64,000 bases of DNA from Hyphomonadaceae bacterium (GCA_016791385.1 JAEUMR010000010.1:1-64000); one strand, 5' to 3'; shown: positions 9,143 through 20,433, counted from the stretch's first letter. Notes: generated by a model not told the origin, from the sequence alone. Program-made: numbers and translations.

Positions 9143-12100
9143 CTAACCGCCCCCAAGGCGGGCCAGCGCAGCCTGATAGTTCGCCAGCCGGGCGGAATAG
9201 TATTGCGGGGCGACCCCGGCGTTCTGGCGGCGCTCCTGCAGCGCCTTCTCTTCGGCGGTCAATTCCTTGGCGTTCGGGTTGAGCAGCCCGTCATAGGCCT
9301 GCCGCACGATCGAGACGGCGGCTGACAATTCCGCCTTGGTGCGGGTGATATTGGCCTTGCTATCGAGCCGGAGGTCGGCGGCGATCAGGCCAAGACCGTA
9401 AGTCTTCAGCGCGCCCCGGCCGGCGCTGTTCACAGCGATCACGCCCGGCCCGAGACCGAGCGCGCCCAGCGCATCGCGGCCTTCCCCGCCCGCGTCCAGG
9501 CGCAGCGCCTTGCCGTCGCGCGCGGAAATCTTCAACCGCTCGAGCCCGCTCTCTTTCACCACCTCCGCCTTGCCGGCGGCACCGATCACACGGTTGATCG
9601 AGGCGGCGAGCGAGGCGAGCGTATCGTTCGTGCCGATTTTGATCGTGGTGAGACGGCGGCCATCGGCGCCGATGCGGAATTCGTCACCCGCCCGCAACGC
9701 GCTGCGGCTGGCCAGCGGCGCGCTCGATTGCGGCGTAATCGCCCCGGTCGGCAGCCCGAACACGTCGAGCGGAGAAGCGCCTGCCGCGCTCGTGGCCATA
9801 CCGGCAAAGCTCAGATTGCCCGCTACCGAATTAAACGTGCGCGCCCAGGCCACTTCACCATTGGCATCGAGACGGGTGAGGAAACTCGACTTGCCGCCGC
9901 CTTGGCCGGCGATCACGCCGCCCGCATTGCCCGCCGCATAGATCGCGCCGCCGACAAGGGCGAGGCTCTTCACCGCATCGTCCTGAGAAGAACCAAGATA
10001 GCTGGCGCGATCGAGATTGGCGGAAACAAGATCGGCGTTGATACGCGCAACGAAGCCGTCTTTGCCCGCAGCGGAAGCCTTCGCCGGGGCGCCGAGCGTC
10101 AAACGGTCGGCGCCGACTTCGCCGCCGACATAGAGCGATGCGCCATCGGCGACGATGGCGTTGATGGCGCCGTTGTAGAAATAGCCGATGTCGCGCGAGG
10201 CGCCCGCGGCAAAGCCTGCGCTGGTCGAATAGCTGAAGCTTCGCAGAATGCCGCGATTGTTCTCGACCCCGCCGGTGAAGATGTCGAAGCCGCCAGAGCC
10301 GTTGTCGCGCACGAGCAAGGCTGTGGCCGCATCAGCGCCGCCAGAGCCGAATTGCTTGGTGAACAATTCACCGCCGCTTGCCGAGTACCCGCGCACGTAA
10401 CCATCGGCCGCGCCGAGCGCGACTTGGCCGCCGAGAGCGGACTCGGTCTGGCCCGCGACGATTACGCTGCCATTGCTGGCGAAAGCGATGGCGTTGACTT
10501 GGTCGGCACGATCGGCGCCGCGGCGCGCGGTCCACAATTCCTTGCCGTTCGCGTCAAACACGCTGACGAACGAATCTGCGCCGCCTTTGCTGCTCGTGCC
10601 GGAGAGTTCACCCTCGACCGAGCCGGCCACCGCGACCTTGCCGTCGGCCGAAACGGCCAAGGCAAAGCCGCTCGCCGATTGCGAGGCGCCTAGCATTTCG
10701 CTGAACTGAAGCTTGCCGGCGGAATCGTATTTGAGCAGCGCCACATCGCGCGCGCCCTTGATGACGCTGGCGCTGGTGTCGCCGCCAAGATCGGCGAGCA
10801 CGTACACCGACCCATCCGCGCCCGCCGCCACCGAACGCGCTGTGGCTATCTGCAGGTTCGAACCGATGGCGACATCGAAGGCGCGGCCCGGGAACCAGCC
10901 GGAAGCATTCGCACTCGGCGCTGTGAAGGTGGATTGCGCGGGAATGACGACCGACGCGGAAGCGCCGCGCGCGGCGCGCAGCGCCACACTCAGCGTGCCG
11001 ACCGGGTCAGCAGCATGCGAACTGGAATCGATCGGATCGAGCGTCAGCGTTGTGGCGCTGCCGCCGAGGTTCACGTCCTTGATCGCGCGCACCGTGTTGG
11101 ATGAGCCGGTGACAACGCGCAGCCCAGCGCCCCCGCCAGACAGAGCTGTCGCCACCACACCGGCGTCATAGCCTTGCGCCGCAAGCGCTTCGTTGAGGCG
11201 CAGCGCGGCGCTTTCGAGCGTCGCAGGATCGCCGCCTTGCAGCGAGGCTGTGATGGTGCGCTGGCCCCAGAGTGTGTCGAGCGTGATCGAGACAGTTTGA
11301 TTGCCGAGCAGCGCGGCGACATCGTCGCTCACACCAGTCGCAGCTTGGGCGCTGGTGAAGCTGCGTTGGGCGGCAGAGGCGCCGCCAAGGCCTGCGCCCG
11401 GGTCGGCAGATTGCAGTGTGAGCGTGTCGCCGTTGATCTTGATCGACGAAAGGCGCTGCCCCGAGCCTTCCGCCGTGCGCCATTGCGTGAGGTCCGCGCC
11501 GTCCGCAGACATGTACAGTCCGGCAGCATTGAGCGCGGCGTTCAGCCGATCCTGGAATGCGCCGCTCCATTCGCCGGGTGCAGGATCTGGATCGCCGGCG
11601 CGCTCCAATGCACTAACGGCAACGCTTACGGTTTTCTGGCCGGTCGGCGTGTCGACAATGATCTGAATGTCCAACGCGCCGGTGTAGGTCGCAAGCGGCG
11701 CGCCGCCGGTTACGTTGGTGGTGCGGATCGCATCGCCGAAAGGCTGACCAGCACTGGCTATAGGCAAGCCGCCATCCACCCACGCGCCAGGCGCCTGCAG
11801 CAGCGCTTCGTGAGCAGCGCCGTTGAGCGTAGCGCTGACGCCAATGACGTTGTGCAAGCCATCGACACGCAGCGTTAGCGTGCCGGCATTGTCGACCAAC
11901 GATGCAGCAGCCGGAATGCCCTTGTCGCGCAGCTGCGCATTCAGCTGCGTTTCAAGCGCGGCTGCGGTAATGCCGCCCGCGCCGCCCTCGATCTTAATGA
12001 CCTGCGTTTTGGTCGCCGTGGTGATGGTGAAGCTCTGTTCGCCGACAAAAAGATCGCTGCTGGACGCGACGGCGCCAGCTTCATAGCGGCGCGCGAACAC

Positions 12101-13564
12101 GCCATCGCGCAGACCGCCCACCATGCCTGGCGGTTCGATGGTATCGAGTGAAACGGTCTTGCCGCCGATAGTCAGGCTCGCGGCGCGAATGCCGTCACCG
12201 GCGAAGATCGAGAGGCCGCCATTGCCGCTGTCTTCCCAAGTGTCGACGCCCGCAGCGAGACCTTGCTCGTGCATCAATTGCGTGAGCCGCTCGGAGAGAT
12301 CATCGAGCAGCGCCTGATCGTCCGAACCGCGCCACGCTTCCTGATCGCCGGTGCGCCAGCCGGTGGTCAGCGTGATCGTGCGGCCATCCGGGGTCTCAAG
12401 CTTCAGAACCGCCTCGCCGGCGGCGCGGAGCGCGCTTTCCAGCGTATTGACGCCGGACGAGGTGAGCGTAGCCGTGCGTTGCTCCCAGGCGCCTGCGGGC
12501 GCGGCGGTGTAGGGCGAACCTGGGCCGTACCATCCGGTCGCGACATTGGCGCCGATCGGATTGTCTGTCGCGCCGGGCCGTGTCAGCCAAACCGGCTGTC
12601 CGCCTTCGCCGCCGACGTCTTCAAGTTTGACCAGACGCGTGCTGCTGCCTGCCGCGCCAAGCACGTAGAAGGCTGGCGTTGCGCTGTCGGGCTGGAAGGA
12701 AATCTTTTCGCCCGCGCGCACATCGACCTTGAGCGCGTATTGCTTCGGGCCGGTGTACTTGCTCGAGACCGTCTTGCCGGCGAGGACCGTGCTTGTCTCT
12801 TTCGGCGTGATGTCAGCCGCTTCCAGCCGCGAAGCCGCCCCCGCCGCGGAGAGACGTCCATTGATGAAGCTGATGACGTTGCCGAACGAACGTGTGGTTG
12901 ATCCCATCTGCGAAAGGTCAATCACGACGTTACGGGTCACGCCGGTGGCGGACTGCGCGACAACAGTGAACTTCGCGTTCGGATCGAGACCGGCGAGTTT
13001 CTCATAGAGCCCGCCGCGATGAATGTAGTTGGTGACGTAATCTTCCGACACCGTCGGCATCGCCAGGGTGGTCTGGGCCGCATCGACACGGTCGCCTTGC
13101 GCAAGGCGAACATCCTCGAATTGCTCGCTCGCAAAGAAGGCTTGCAGTTCGGTGAGACCGCGCGCGAAGGCGGCTTCGGTCTGCTTGCGTTGCGCGGCGC
13201 TGAGCGTGGCGCTCTCGGCGTTGCCGGCAAGCGCTTGCAGCGTGGACAGGCCCGAATAGAGCGCGAACAGGCGCTTGTAGTCGCCGGTCGCGCCGAGGTC
13301 GCTATAGAGCTTGGCGCTGGTGTCGAAGAACGCCTTGTTCGCGAGCGCCCGCTCCACCAGCACGGAGGCAGCGGGTGAAACGCCCGGGGTCCACACCGGA
13401 GCGATCGGCGCGTTGGGGTCTTGCGTCGCAGTGGCGGTGTCGACGCCAATGCCGGCTTTGGCCTTGGCCCAGGACGTCAGCAGATTTGCGTCGACGCCCG
13501 AGGTGGACGTCCCGCTCGCGCCAAACAGCGCGCTGGCCAAGCCTGAACTGATCGAATTGACCAC
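9143..13564 (-). CDS. Giant flagellin-like protein with IN-type modules and beta-propeller
   Basis: A 1473-residue protein with a GTG start and a GGAG ribosome-binding site seven bases upstream. No classic signal peptide: it begins MVNSISSGLASALFGASG, as flagellar-axial or export-apparatus substrates do. An N-terminal helical region (about 60-190) is followed by about five divergent modules (about 200-860), each with beta-strands, an LxxRLNxAL-type helix and a final beta pair. A Gly/Ala-rich beta-propeller (about 900-1245, SBBP-like strands such as DSFVSVFDANGKELW) comes next, then a clear flagellin/FliD IN-type motif (TTIKIGTNDTLASLAASINRVIG, about 1308) and a helical C-terminus. From memory it resembles proteins annotated FlaEY in Caulobacter, a post-transcriptional flagellin regulator, but I cannot confirm that. 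No flagellar genes lie in the window. Confidence 0.7.
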   Translation of the reverse strand: MVNSISSGLASALFGASGTSTSGVDANLLTSWAKAKAGIGVDTATATQDPNAPIAPVWTPGVSPAASVLVERALANKAFFDTSAKLYSDLGATGDYKRLFALYSGLSTLQALAGNAESATLSAAQRKQTEAAFARGLTELQAFFASEQFEDVRLAQGDRVDAAQTTLAMPTVSEDYVTNYIHRGGLYEKLAGLDPNAKFTVVAQSATGVTRNVVIDLSQMGSTTRSFGNVISFINGRLSAAGAASRLEAADITPKETSTVLAGKTVSSKYTGPKQYALKVDVRAGEKISFQPDSATPAFYVLGAAGSSTRLVKLEDVGGEGGQPVWLTRPGATDNPIGANVATGWYGPGSPYTAAPAGAWEQRTATLTSSGVNTLESALRAAGEAVLKLETPDGRTITLTTGWRTGDQEAWRGSDDQALLDDLSERLTQLMHEQGLAAGVDTWEDSGNGGLSIFAGDGIRAASLTIGGKTVSLDTIEPPGMVGGLRDGVFARRYEAGAVASSSDLFVGEQSFTITTATKTQVIKIEGGAGGITAAALETQLNAQLRDKGIPAAASLVDNAGTLTLRVDGLHNVIGVSATLNGAAHEALLQAPGAWVDGGLPIASAGQPFGDAIRTTNVTGGAPLATYTGALDIQIIVDTPTGQKTVSVAVSALERAGDPDPAPGEWSGAFQDRLNAALNAAGLYMSADGADLTQWRTAEGSGQRLSSIKINGDTLTLQSADPGAGLGGASAAQRSFTSAQAATGVSDDVAALLGNQTVSITLDTLWGQRTITASLQGGDPATLESAALRLNEALAAQGYDAGVVATALSGGGAGLRVVTGSSNTVRAIKDVNLGGSATTLTLDPIDSSSHAADPVGTLSVALRAARGASASVVIPAQSTFTAPSANASGWFPGRAFDVAIGSNLQIATARSVAAGADGSVYVLADLGGDTSASVIKGARDVALLKYDSAGKLQFSEMLGASQSASGFALAVSADGKVAVAGSVEGELSGTSSKGGADSFVSVFDANGKELWTARRGADRADQVNAIAFASNGSVIVAGQTESALGGQVALGAADGYVRGYSASGGELFTKQFGSGGADAATALLVRDNGSGGFDIFTGGVENNRGILRSFSYSTSAGFAAGASRDIGYFYNGAINAIVADGASLYVGGEVGADRLTLGAPAKASAAGKDGFVARINADLVSANLDRASYLGSSQDDAVKSLALVGGAIYAAGNAGGVIAGQGGGKSSFLTRLDANGEVAWARTFNSVAGNLSFAGMATSAAGASPLDVFGLPTGAITPQSSAPLASRSALRAGDEFRIGADGRRLTTIKIGTNDTLASLAASINRVIGAAGKAEVVKESGLERLKISARDGKALRLDAGGEGRDALGALGLGPGVIAVNSAGRGALKTYGLGLIAADLRLDSKANITRTKAELSAAVSIVRQAYDGLLNPNAKELTAEEKALQERRQNAGVAPQYYSARLANYQAALARLGGG

Positions 13565-13627
13565 GCCGACTCCGTCAAGCGATCAGCCTCGCTCAAGCGG
13601 AGTAAACAGGGCATTGGCAGGAAATCG

Positions 13628-14482
13628 TTAATGCAGCCCCGTGACCTGGGCCATCTGTTTGAAAACCGGGTATTCCAGCAGCCGCGGCCAGAGCTGGACC
13701 CCCTGCCAAATCGACAGGCAGATCACCAAGACCGAAGCCGCGCCAAGCAGCACCCTGGCAGGCGCGATCTTGGTTACGAAACCGGCCAGCGGCGCGGCTG
13801 CGACGCCCCCGAGAATGAGTCCCGCCAGCGAGGCGCCGCCCTGGGCCAAGCCACCCTCAAGCGCAAACCGGCCGGTCATGAACGCGCCGAGGAACGTAAT
13901 CGAAATCGCGACGGTGACGACAAACTCGGCGGCGTTAACGCTGCCGATCACGTAACGCGGTGTATGCCCCCGGCCCATCAGGGTCGAAGACACCACCGGT
14001 CCCCAGCCACCGCCGCCGCTTGCATCGAGAAAGCCGCCGACCACGCCGAGCGGGATCACGTGCTTCAGATGCGGCGGCTCCTCCTTCGGTTCGCGTAGCG
14101 CGCGCTGCAGCATGAACAGGCCGAGCACGCCAAGATAGGCGATCACGATGGCCTTGATGAAGGTGGGATCGAAGCCGGTCAGGATGTAGGCGCCAGCCAC
14201 CCCGCCGACGACGCCTGCCGGCGCGAGGCGGGCCAGCAGCTTCCAATCGACGTTCTTGTGCAGAAGATGAGACGCGCCGGATGCCCCGGTGGTGAAGCAC
14301 TCGGCCGCGTGAATGGTGGCTGAGGCCTGCGCTGGCGGCACGCCGAAGGCAAGCAGCACGCTTGACGATATGACACCGTAGGCCATGCCCACAGCGCCAT
14401 CGACCAGCTGCGCCAGGAAGCCGACCAGCAGGAAAACGCCGAACGTCGTCAGCGTGGGCAAGTAGACTGAAGCGAGTTCCAT
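13628..14482 (-). CDS. TauE/SafE-family sulfite/organosulfonate exporter
   Basis: Integral membrane protein of the 4-toluene sulfonate uptake / sulfite exporter (TauE/SafE) family. The 284 residues contain about eight hydrophobic helices, including two related halves: FLLVGFLAQLVDGAVGMAYGV near the N-terminus and VIPLGVVGGFLDASGGGGWGPVV in the middle. The start at 14482 is preferred over the upstream ATG because a GAGGA ribosome-binding site stands just before it and the N-terminus then begins at a plausible helix. The substrate is not defined by the sequence; cysK lies 2.6 kb away but in a different unit. Confidence 0.85.
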   Translation of the reverse strand: MELASVYLPTLTTFGVFLLVGFLAQLVDGAVGMAYGVISSSVLLAFGVPPAQASATIHAAECFTTGASGASHLLHKNVDWKLLARLAPAGVVGGVAGAYILTGFDPTFIKAIVIAYLGVLGLFMLQRALREPKEEPPHLKHVIPLGVVGGFLDASGGGGWGPVVSSTLMGRGHTPRYVIGSVNAAEFVVTVAISITFLGAFMTGRFALEGGLAQGGASLAGLILGGVAAAPLAGFVTKIAPARVLLGAASVLVICLSIWQGVQLWPRLLEYPVFKQMAQVTGLH

Positions 14483-14554
14483 CCGTCCTCTTCGCCCGAC
14501 TTCAGAGCGCCCAGGTCTGGCCGCGCATTGCGGCCTCAACACGGCGAGCCATTT

Positions 14555-15169
14555 TCAACTTGCGCTACCATCAGGGCTTTTCAAGCCTAACCCCTTCTCC
14601 ACACGTGAAATCCAAGCTTTCACAAATGGATAGCCCGCAAGATCAAACCCTCCCCGGGGGGCGACGCGGGTGTACGCCACCAACGCCACGTCGGCCAATG
14701 TGAGGCTGTCTCCGACCAAGTATGGCGTTTGTTTGAGCTGCAGTTCCATGCGCGCCAGCGCCGCGTGCCCCTTTGGCAAGAGCGCCGGATCGAGTTCATC
14801 CTCGCTTTGGCCCAGGAAGAACTTCCGCGCGATGCGCACCGCGATCGCTGGTTCGTGGCTGTACTGCTCCCAGAACAACCACTCGAACATCTTGGCGCGC
14901 TCGTAGGCGTCGCCTGGGACGAGGCCTGTGCCTTCGGCCAGGTGCAACATGATCGCATTGGACTGCGCCAAGAGGCGGCCGTCCGGGAGCACCGCGGCGG
15001 GGACCTGCCCAGCGGGATTGATGGCGAGAAAATCGGCTGTGCGCGTCGCCCCCGAGAAGGTGTCGATCTCCACCCACTCATAAGCAGCGCCGGCATAGTC
15101 GGCGACCCACTTGGTCTTGAGGCAATTGCCGCTGTTCGAACTGCCGTAGAGCTTGAGCGCGTTCGCCAT
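14555..15169 (-). CDS. Glutathione S-transferase family protein
   Basis: Cytoplasmic GST-fold protein of 204 residues. The N-terminal thioredoxin-like domain starts LKLYGSSNSGNCLKTKWVA, with SGNC in the place of the active-site serine/cysteine, and contains NPAGQVPAAVLPDGRLLAQSNAIMLHLA, the typical cis-Pro and glutathione-binding Gln-Ser. The C-terminal helical domain has SLTLADVALVAYTRVA. The start at 15169 follows a GAGGGGG site; the upstream ATG adds 13 unlikely residues. Substrate unknown. Confidence 0.9.
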   Translation of the reverse strand: MANALKLYGSSNSGNCLKTKWVADYAGAAYEWVEIDTFSGATRTADFLAINPAGQVPAAVLPDGRLLAQSNAIMLHLAEGTGLVPGDAYERAKMFEWLFWEQYSHEPAIAVRIARKFFLGQSEDELDPALLPKGHAALARMELQLKQTPYLVGDSLTLADVALVAYTRVAPRGGFDLAGYPFVKAWISRVEKGLGLKSPDGSAS

Positions 15170-15260
15170 TTGGCCCCCTCGCCGCCGACCTAACGCCTTG
15201 GCGGACAATGGCCAATGGGGACCAGCTAATGTTGACGTTTAGATGATGGAGCGCGCCAAC

Positions 15261-15292
15261 ATGGGCCGCCGCCGGCCGGGGCGGCGGCCCAT
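15261..15292 (-). terminator. 13-bp hairpin after the M28 peptidase gene
   Basis: A perfect 13-bp inverted repeat (15261-15273 with 15280-15292, loop GGCCGG) stands six bases past the end of the leftward M28 gene. It is very GC-rich and should act as a transcript-end or protective hairpin, although no U-run follows on the minus strand. Confidence 0.55.
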
Positions 15293-15297
15293 CTTGC

Positions 15298-16983
<1,686 letters not shown>

Positions 16984-17042
16984 CGGGCGTCCCCCAGGAG
17001 CGTTACTAACTGGGGCGCACCTTACGCGGTCAGCGCCGCCGC

Positions 17043-18041
17043 TCAAGCCAGCCAGGGCGGGACTGGCAGTTCTTTCGAGCGGAGAAACTCCGGGTTGAAC
17101 AGCCGTGAGGTGTAGCGATTGGCGTAATCGCAGAGCACGGTGACGATGGTCTTGCCCGGCCCGAGTTCCTTGGCGAGCCGAACCGCGCCAAGCACGTTCA
17201 GCGCCGACGAGCCGCCCAGCGACAGCCCCTCTTCCTGGATCAGGTTGTAGAGCACAGGCAGCCAGTCGCGGTCTTCCACGCGGAAGGCCTGGTCTACAAC
17301 GACGCCTTCGAGATTGGCGGTGACGCGGCCCTGGCCAATGCCTTCGGTGATCGAAGTCCCTTCAGCCTTCAGTTCGCCGTGCTTATAGTAATTGTAGAGC
17401 GCGGCGCCGCCCGGATCGGCGATGCCGATCACCATGTCCTTGTTCTTGGCCTTGAGGCCCATCGACACGCCGCCGAGCGTGCCGCCCGATCCGACGGCGC
17501 AGATGAAGCCATCGACCTTGCCTTGCGTCTGCGACCAGATTTCTTGCGCGGTGGTGTCGATGTGGCCTTGGCGATTGGCGACATTGTCGAACTGATTGGC
17601 CCAGATCGCGCCGTTCGGCTCACTCTTCGCCTTCTCCTCGGCGATGCGCCGGGCCACCTTCGGGTAGTGATTGGGATCGGCGGCGGCGACAGCGTCGACT
17701 TCAACGAGCTCGGCGCCGTGTGCAATGACGGCGTCCTTCTTCTCTTTGCTCTGGGTGCGCGGCATCACCACGATGACGCGATAGCCCTTGGCCGCACCGA
17801 CCATGGCCAAGCCAATGCCGGTATTGCCCGCCGTGCCTTCGACGATCACGCCGCCGGGCTTCAGTTCGCCGCGGCGCTCTGCGTCCTGCACGATCGCCAG
17901 CGCAGCCCGGTCCTTCACCGACTGGCCGGGGTTCAAGAACTCGGCCTTGCCCAGAATGGTGCAGCCGGTCTGTTCGGACGCGCGCTTCAACTTGATCAGC
18001 GGCGTATTGCCGATGGCTTCGATGACGGAGGGGTAGATCAT
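17043..18041 (-). CDS. cysK: Cysteine synthase A (O-acetylserine sulfhydrylase)
   Basis: PLP enzyme that makes cysteine from O-acetylserine and sulfide. It has the PLP lysine in NPGQSVKDRAA near residue 43, the substrate loop as GTAGNTGIGLA, the phosphate-binding SGGTLGG and the C-terminal EEGLSLGGSSALN. The 332 residues are slightly longer than E. coli CysK. A TAGNTG in place of TSGNTG is seen in a group of proteobacterial CysK-like proteins. Cystathionine beta-synthase-like activity cannot be excluded. Confidence 0.93.
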   Translation of the reverse strand: MIYPSVIEAIGNTPLIKLKRASEQTGCTILGKAEFLNPGQSVKDRAALAIVQDAERRGELKPGGVIVEGTAGNTGIGLAMVGAAKGYRVIVVMPRTQSKEKKDAVIAHGAELVEVDAVAAADPNHYPKVARRIAEEKAKSEPNGAIWANQFDNVANRQGHIDTTAQEIWSQTQGKVDGFICAVGSGGTLGGVSMGLKAKNKDMVIGIADPGGAALYNYYKHGELKAEGTSITEGIGQGRVTANLEGVVVDQAFRVEDRDWLPVLYNLIQEEGLSLGGSSALNVLGAVRLAKELGPGKTIVTVLCDYANRYTSRLFNPEFLRSKELPVPPWLA

Positions 18042-18091
18042 TCGCTTCTCTCTTGGGCCGCAGATGTGGCGCCGCCGCCCGCAAAGGCCAA

Positions 18092-18108
18092 CTAAACTGT
18101 CGCTTTAG
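18092..18108. promoter_or_regulatory. Inverted repeat CTAAA-N7-TTTAG upstream of cysK
   Basis: Between the divergent cysK and metallophosphoesterase genes lies an exact inverted repeat of 5-bp arms with a 7-base spacer, about 50 bp before the cysK start. A second, 14-bp perfect palindrome (GCATGGC/GCCATGC, 18144-18157) is nearby. Either could bind a regulator of cysK or of the divergent gene; neither matches a site I know. Confidence 0.3.
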
Positions 18109-18235
18109 ACCCTGACGCAAGGGCTGCTAGGGGCGCAGGGGTCGCATGGCGCCATGCTTTCGGTCGCTTTGGGCTGTACCGACCCCTCTGCGTGCGGGAA
18201 AAGCCCACTGGGTTGTATGTGCGGGAAGCGGATCG

Positions 18236-19375
18236 ATGAAGCCGACTAGAACTGCCTTCTGGCGCACCTTGTGCCTGACGCTGTTCGGCCTCTTGTTCGC
18301 GGCCGCGCCGGCGCGCGCGCTGTCCGAGTGGGACAATGTACAGCGCGTGGTCGTGATCGGCGACCTGCACGGCGACTATGACAAGTTCGCCGACATGCTG
18401 CGCACTGCCGGCCTCATCGGCGCCGACGGCAATTGGTCCGGCGGAGAAACGCACTTGGTGCAGCTCGGCGATGTGCCCGATCGCGGCGCCGACAGCCGCA
18501 TGATCATGGATCTGCTGATGCGGCTTGAGCCGCAGGCGCAACGCGCAGGCGGCTATGTGCATGCGCTGATCGGCAATCATGAAGCGATGAACATCGAAGG
18601 CGACCTGCGCTACGTCAGTGCGGGGGAGTACGCTGCTTTCGCCGATCGAAACTCGGCGCGGCGGCGCGACCAATATTATCGCGCCGTCGTCGCAGAATTG
18701 CGCCGCCATCCGCCTGCGTCCGGACCACCCCTGATCGACGCCGCTTTCCGCCAGAATTGGCTGGCAAGCCACCCCCTGGGTTATGTCGAGCACCGGCAAG
18801 CATGGGCCGTGAGCGGCCGGTACGGCCGCTGGATCGCGGACCACGAATCCATCATTCGCATCAACGACACCTTGTTCATGCATGGCGGCCTCGGGCCGAG
18901 CTTCGCAAGCGCCGAGCGCGACGCCATGAACGAGGCCGTGCGCGCAGCGCTGCGCGGCGCGCCGTTGGCGGCGTTTCCCGACATCCTCACCAACGAGGAA
19001 GGGCCCCTCTGGTACCGCGGTCTGGCGCAAAACCCTGAAGCCTCAGAGATAGGCAATGTGCTGAATTTGCTCGGCCGCCACCACGTCTCACGCATCGTCA
19101 TCGGGCACACCAAGGCAGCTTCGACGGTGTTGCCCCGCTTCGGCGGGCACATCGTCTTGGCCGACATCGCCATACCCTCCGGATACAGCGATCCGCACGC
19201 GTTCCTGATCTTGGAGAATGGCGGCGCTTTCACCGTGCATCGCGGCCAGCGCCTGCCGCTCGCGGGCGATACAGCGCAGGCGACCTGCAGCTACTTGCAG
19301 CAAGTCGCGGCGCTGGATGGCGGCGCGGGCCCGGTCGCGGCGTTGGCGGAACGCTCCTGCGCGCCCGCGCCCTAG
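18236..19375 (+). CDS. Secreted calcineurin-like metallophosphoesterase
   Basis: Phosphatase of the PPP-like calcineurin fold, close to the Shewanella-type protein phosphatases. A signal peptide (residues about 1-29, ending in APARA) targets it to the periplasm. The metal-binding motifs are complete: GDLHGDYDKF, GDVPDRGADS, GNHEAMN and, later, VIGHTKA. The ATG at 18236 is used because it starts the signal peptide and follows a GGAAGCGG site; upstream in-frame residues look non-coding. Its stop overlaps the stop of the opposite gene by four bases (CTAG). Substrate (protein or small-molecule phosphate) is unknown. Confidence 0.88.
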   Translation: MKPTRTAFWRTLCLTLFGLLFAAAPARALSEWDNVQRVVVIGDLHGDYDKFADMLRTAGLIGADGNWSGGETHLVQLGDVPDRGADSRMIMDLLMRLEPQAQRAGGYVHALIGNHEAMNIEGDLRYVSAGEYAAFADRNSARRRDQYYRAVVAELRRHPPASGPPLIDAAFRQNWLASHPLGYVEHRQAWAVSGRYGRWIADHESIIRINDTLFMHGGLGPSFASAERDAMNEAVRAALRGAPLAAFPDILTNEEGPLWYRGLAQNPEASEIGNVLNLLGRHHVSRIVIGHTKAASTVLPRFGGHIVLADIAIPSGYSDPHAFLILENGGAFTVHRGQRLPLAGDTAQATCSYLQQVAALDGGAGPVAALAERSCAPAP

Positions 19376-20433
19376 CCGCGGCAGCGCTGTAGCATCAGCC
19401 GGTTCACGCGGCCGGGGTCATCGATGATCTCGAAGAAGCCCTGGATGAAAGTGCGCGCATTGCGCCGCTCGCTCTCGCTTAAGCGCGTCTCGCCCTCGAT
19501 CAGCGCGAAGATGGCGTCACGGCGGGCGCGAAAGCGGTCCAGCGCCGCTGGAAGCGCGTCATTGTGCGAGCAATAGCCACGGAAAACGCGTTGGCGAACC
19601 GAGCTGATGCCAAGCCCTTCCGGCGCGAGCGCGTACGGAGCGTCGACGAAACCCGAATAGTCGAAATCATACGGAACTGGCACGATGTTCGTGCGCGCCT
19701 CAGCGCTCGCCGCGATCAGCTTCACGTTGTGGCAACAGCCGCGACCGGGATGATCCTGCAGCGCATCCCAATCGAGATTGCCGATCATGTACTGAAACAC
19801 GCTGAGCGTCGCTGCAGCATTGGCGTCGAGCTGCGAGGATCGCACTTCCGCTGATTGTACGTCGATCGGCACGCGCCGCTCGTTGCGGCGGGCCATATCG
19901 GATTGGTCCTCGATCAGGAAGTTGAACTGCGTCTCCTCACGGCGGCGGCCTTCGCTGTCGCGATAGGCCACGCGAACAGGGCGTACGCGGAAGCTCATCG
20001 GCGTAACTTCATTGTACATCCGGTAGGCGAGATACTCGAGTACGGTGAGCTGTTCGAAATTGCCGCTGGTCCGGCAACGCGTAACCAGCTTGAGCTTGTT
20101 TTGCCCCTGCATCGGCGTACCGCGCACTGCAGCGCCGTCAAAGTTGAGGCGCAGCGGCGGAAAGCTGCAGATGCCGCCAGTGCGGCGCGAGATGCCGCCA
20201 GCTGACAATTGGATGTCGAAGCGATGCGCTGCAGCGCCGTCCTGCAGGATAAAAACAGCCGGATAAGCGTCCGTATTGCGCTGCGCGGTGCGCACCAGCG
20301 TGCCGATCGGCCCCTCAATCGCGGCCTGCAATTCGGTATCGTCGGAGAACAGGCGGGTTTGCGCTGACGCGGGCGCGAGCGCACAGGTCGCACTGATGAT
20401 GAACGCTATCGCGGCAGTTTTGATTGACGACAT
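19372..20433 (-). CDS. Secreted protein of unknown function, kinase-fold-like motifs
   Basis: A 353-residue exported protein (signal peptide to about residue 22, SATCALAPASAQ). I do not recognise a named family. The middle has LEYLAYRMYNEVTPMSFRVRPVRVAY, then YMIGNLDWDALQDHPGRGCCHNVKLI and PVPYDFDYSGFVDAPYA. The order GNxD...HN...DFD is reminiscent of the catalytic and metal loops of atypical kinases such as CotH/HipA-like folds, but this is only a pattern match. Two adjacent ATGs (20436 and 20433) follow a GGAGGGG site; the second has better spacing. Confidence 0.7.
   Translation of the reverse strand: MSSIKTAAIAFIISATCALAPASAQTRLFSDDTELQAAIEGPIGTLVRTAQRNTDAYPAVFILQDGAAAHRFDIQLSAGGISRRTGGICSFPPLRLNFDGAAVRGTPMQGQNKLKLVTRCRTSGNFEQLTVLEYLAYRMYNEVTPMSFRVRPVRVAYRDSEGRRREETQFNFLIEDQSDMARRNERRVPIDVQSAEVRSSQLDANAAATLSVFQYMIGNLDWDALQDHPGRGCCHNVKLIAASAEARTNIVPVPYDFDYSGFVDAPYALAPEGLGISSVRQRVFRGYCSHNDALPAALDRFRARRDAIFALIEGETRLSESERRNARTFIQGFFEIIDDPGRVNRLMLQRCRG

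Noticed and set aside
18092-19030. 312-residue open frame opposite the metallophosphoesterase
   Set aside because: Antisense shadow with no ribosome-binding site or known family; the plus strand shows all phosphoesterase motifs.
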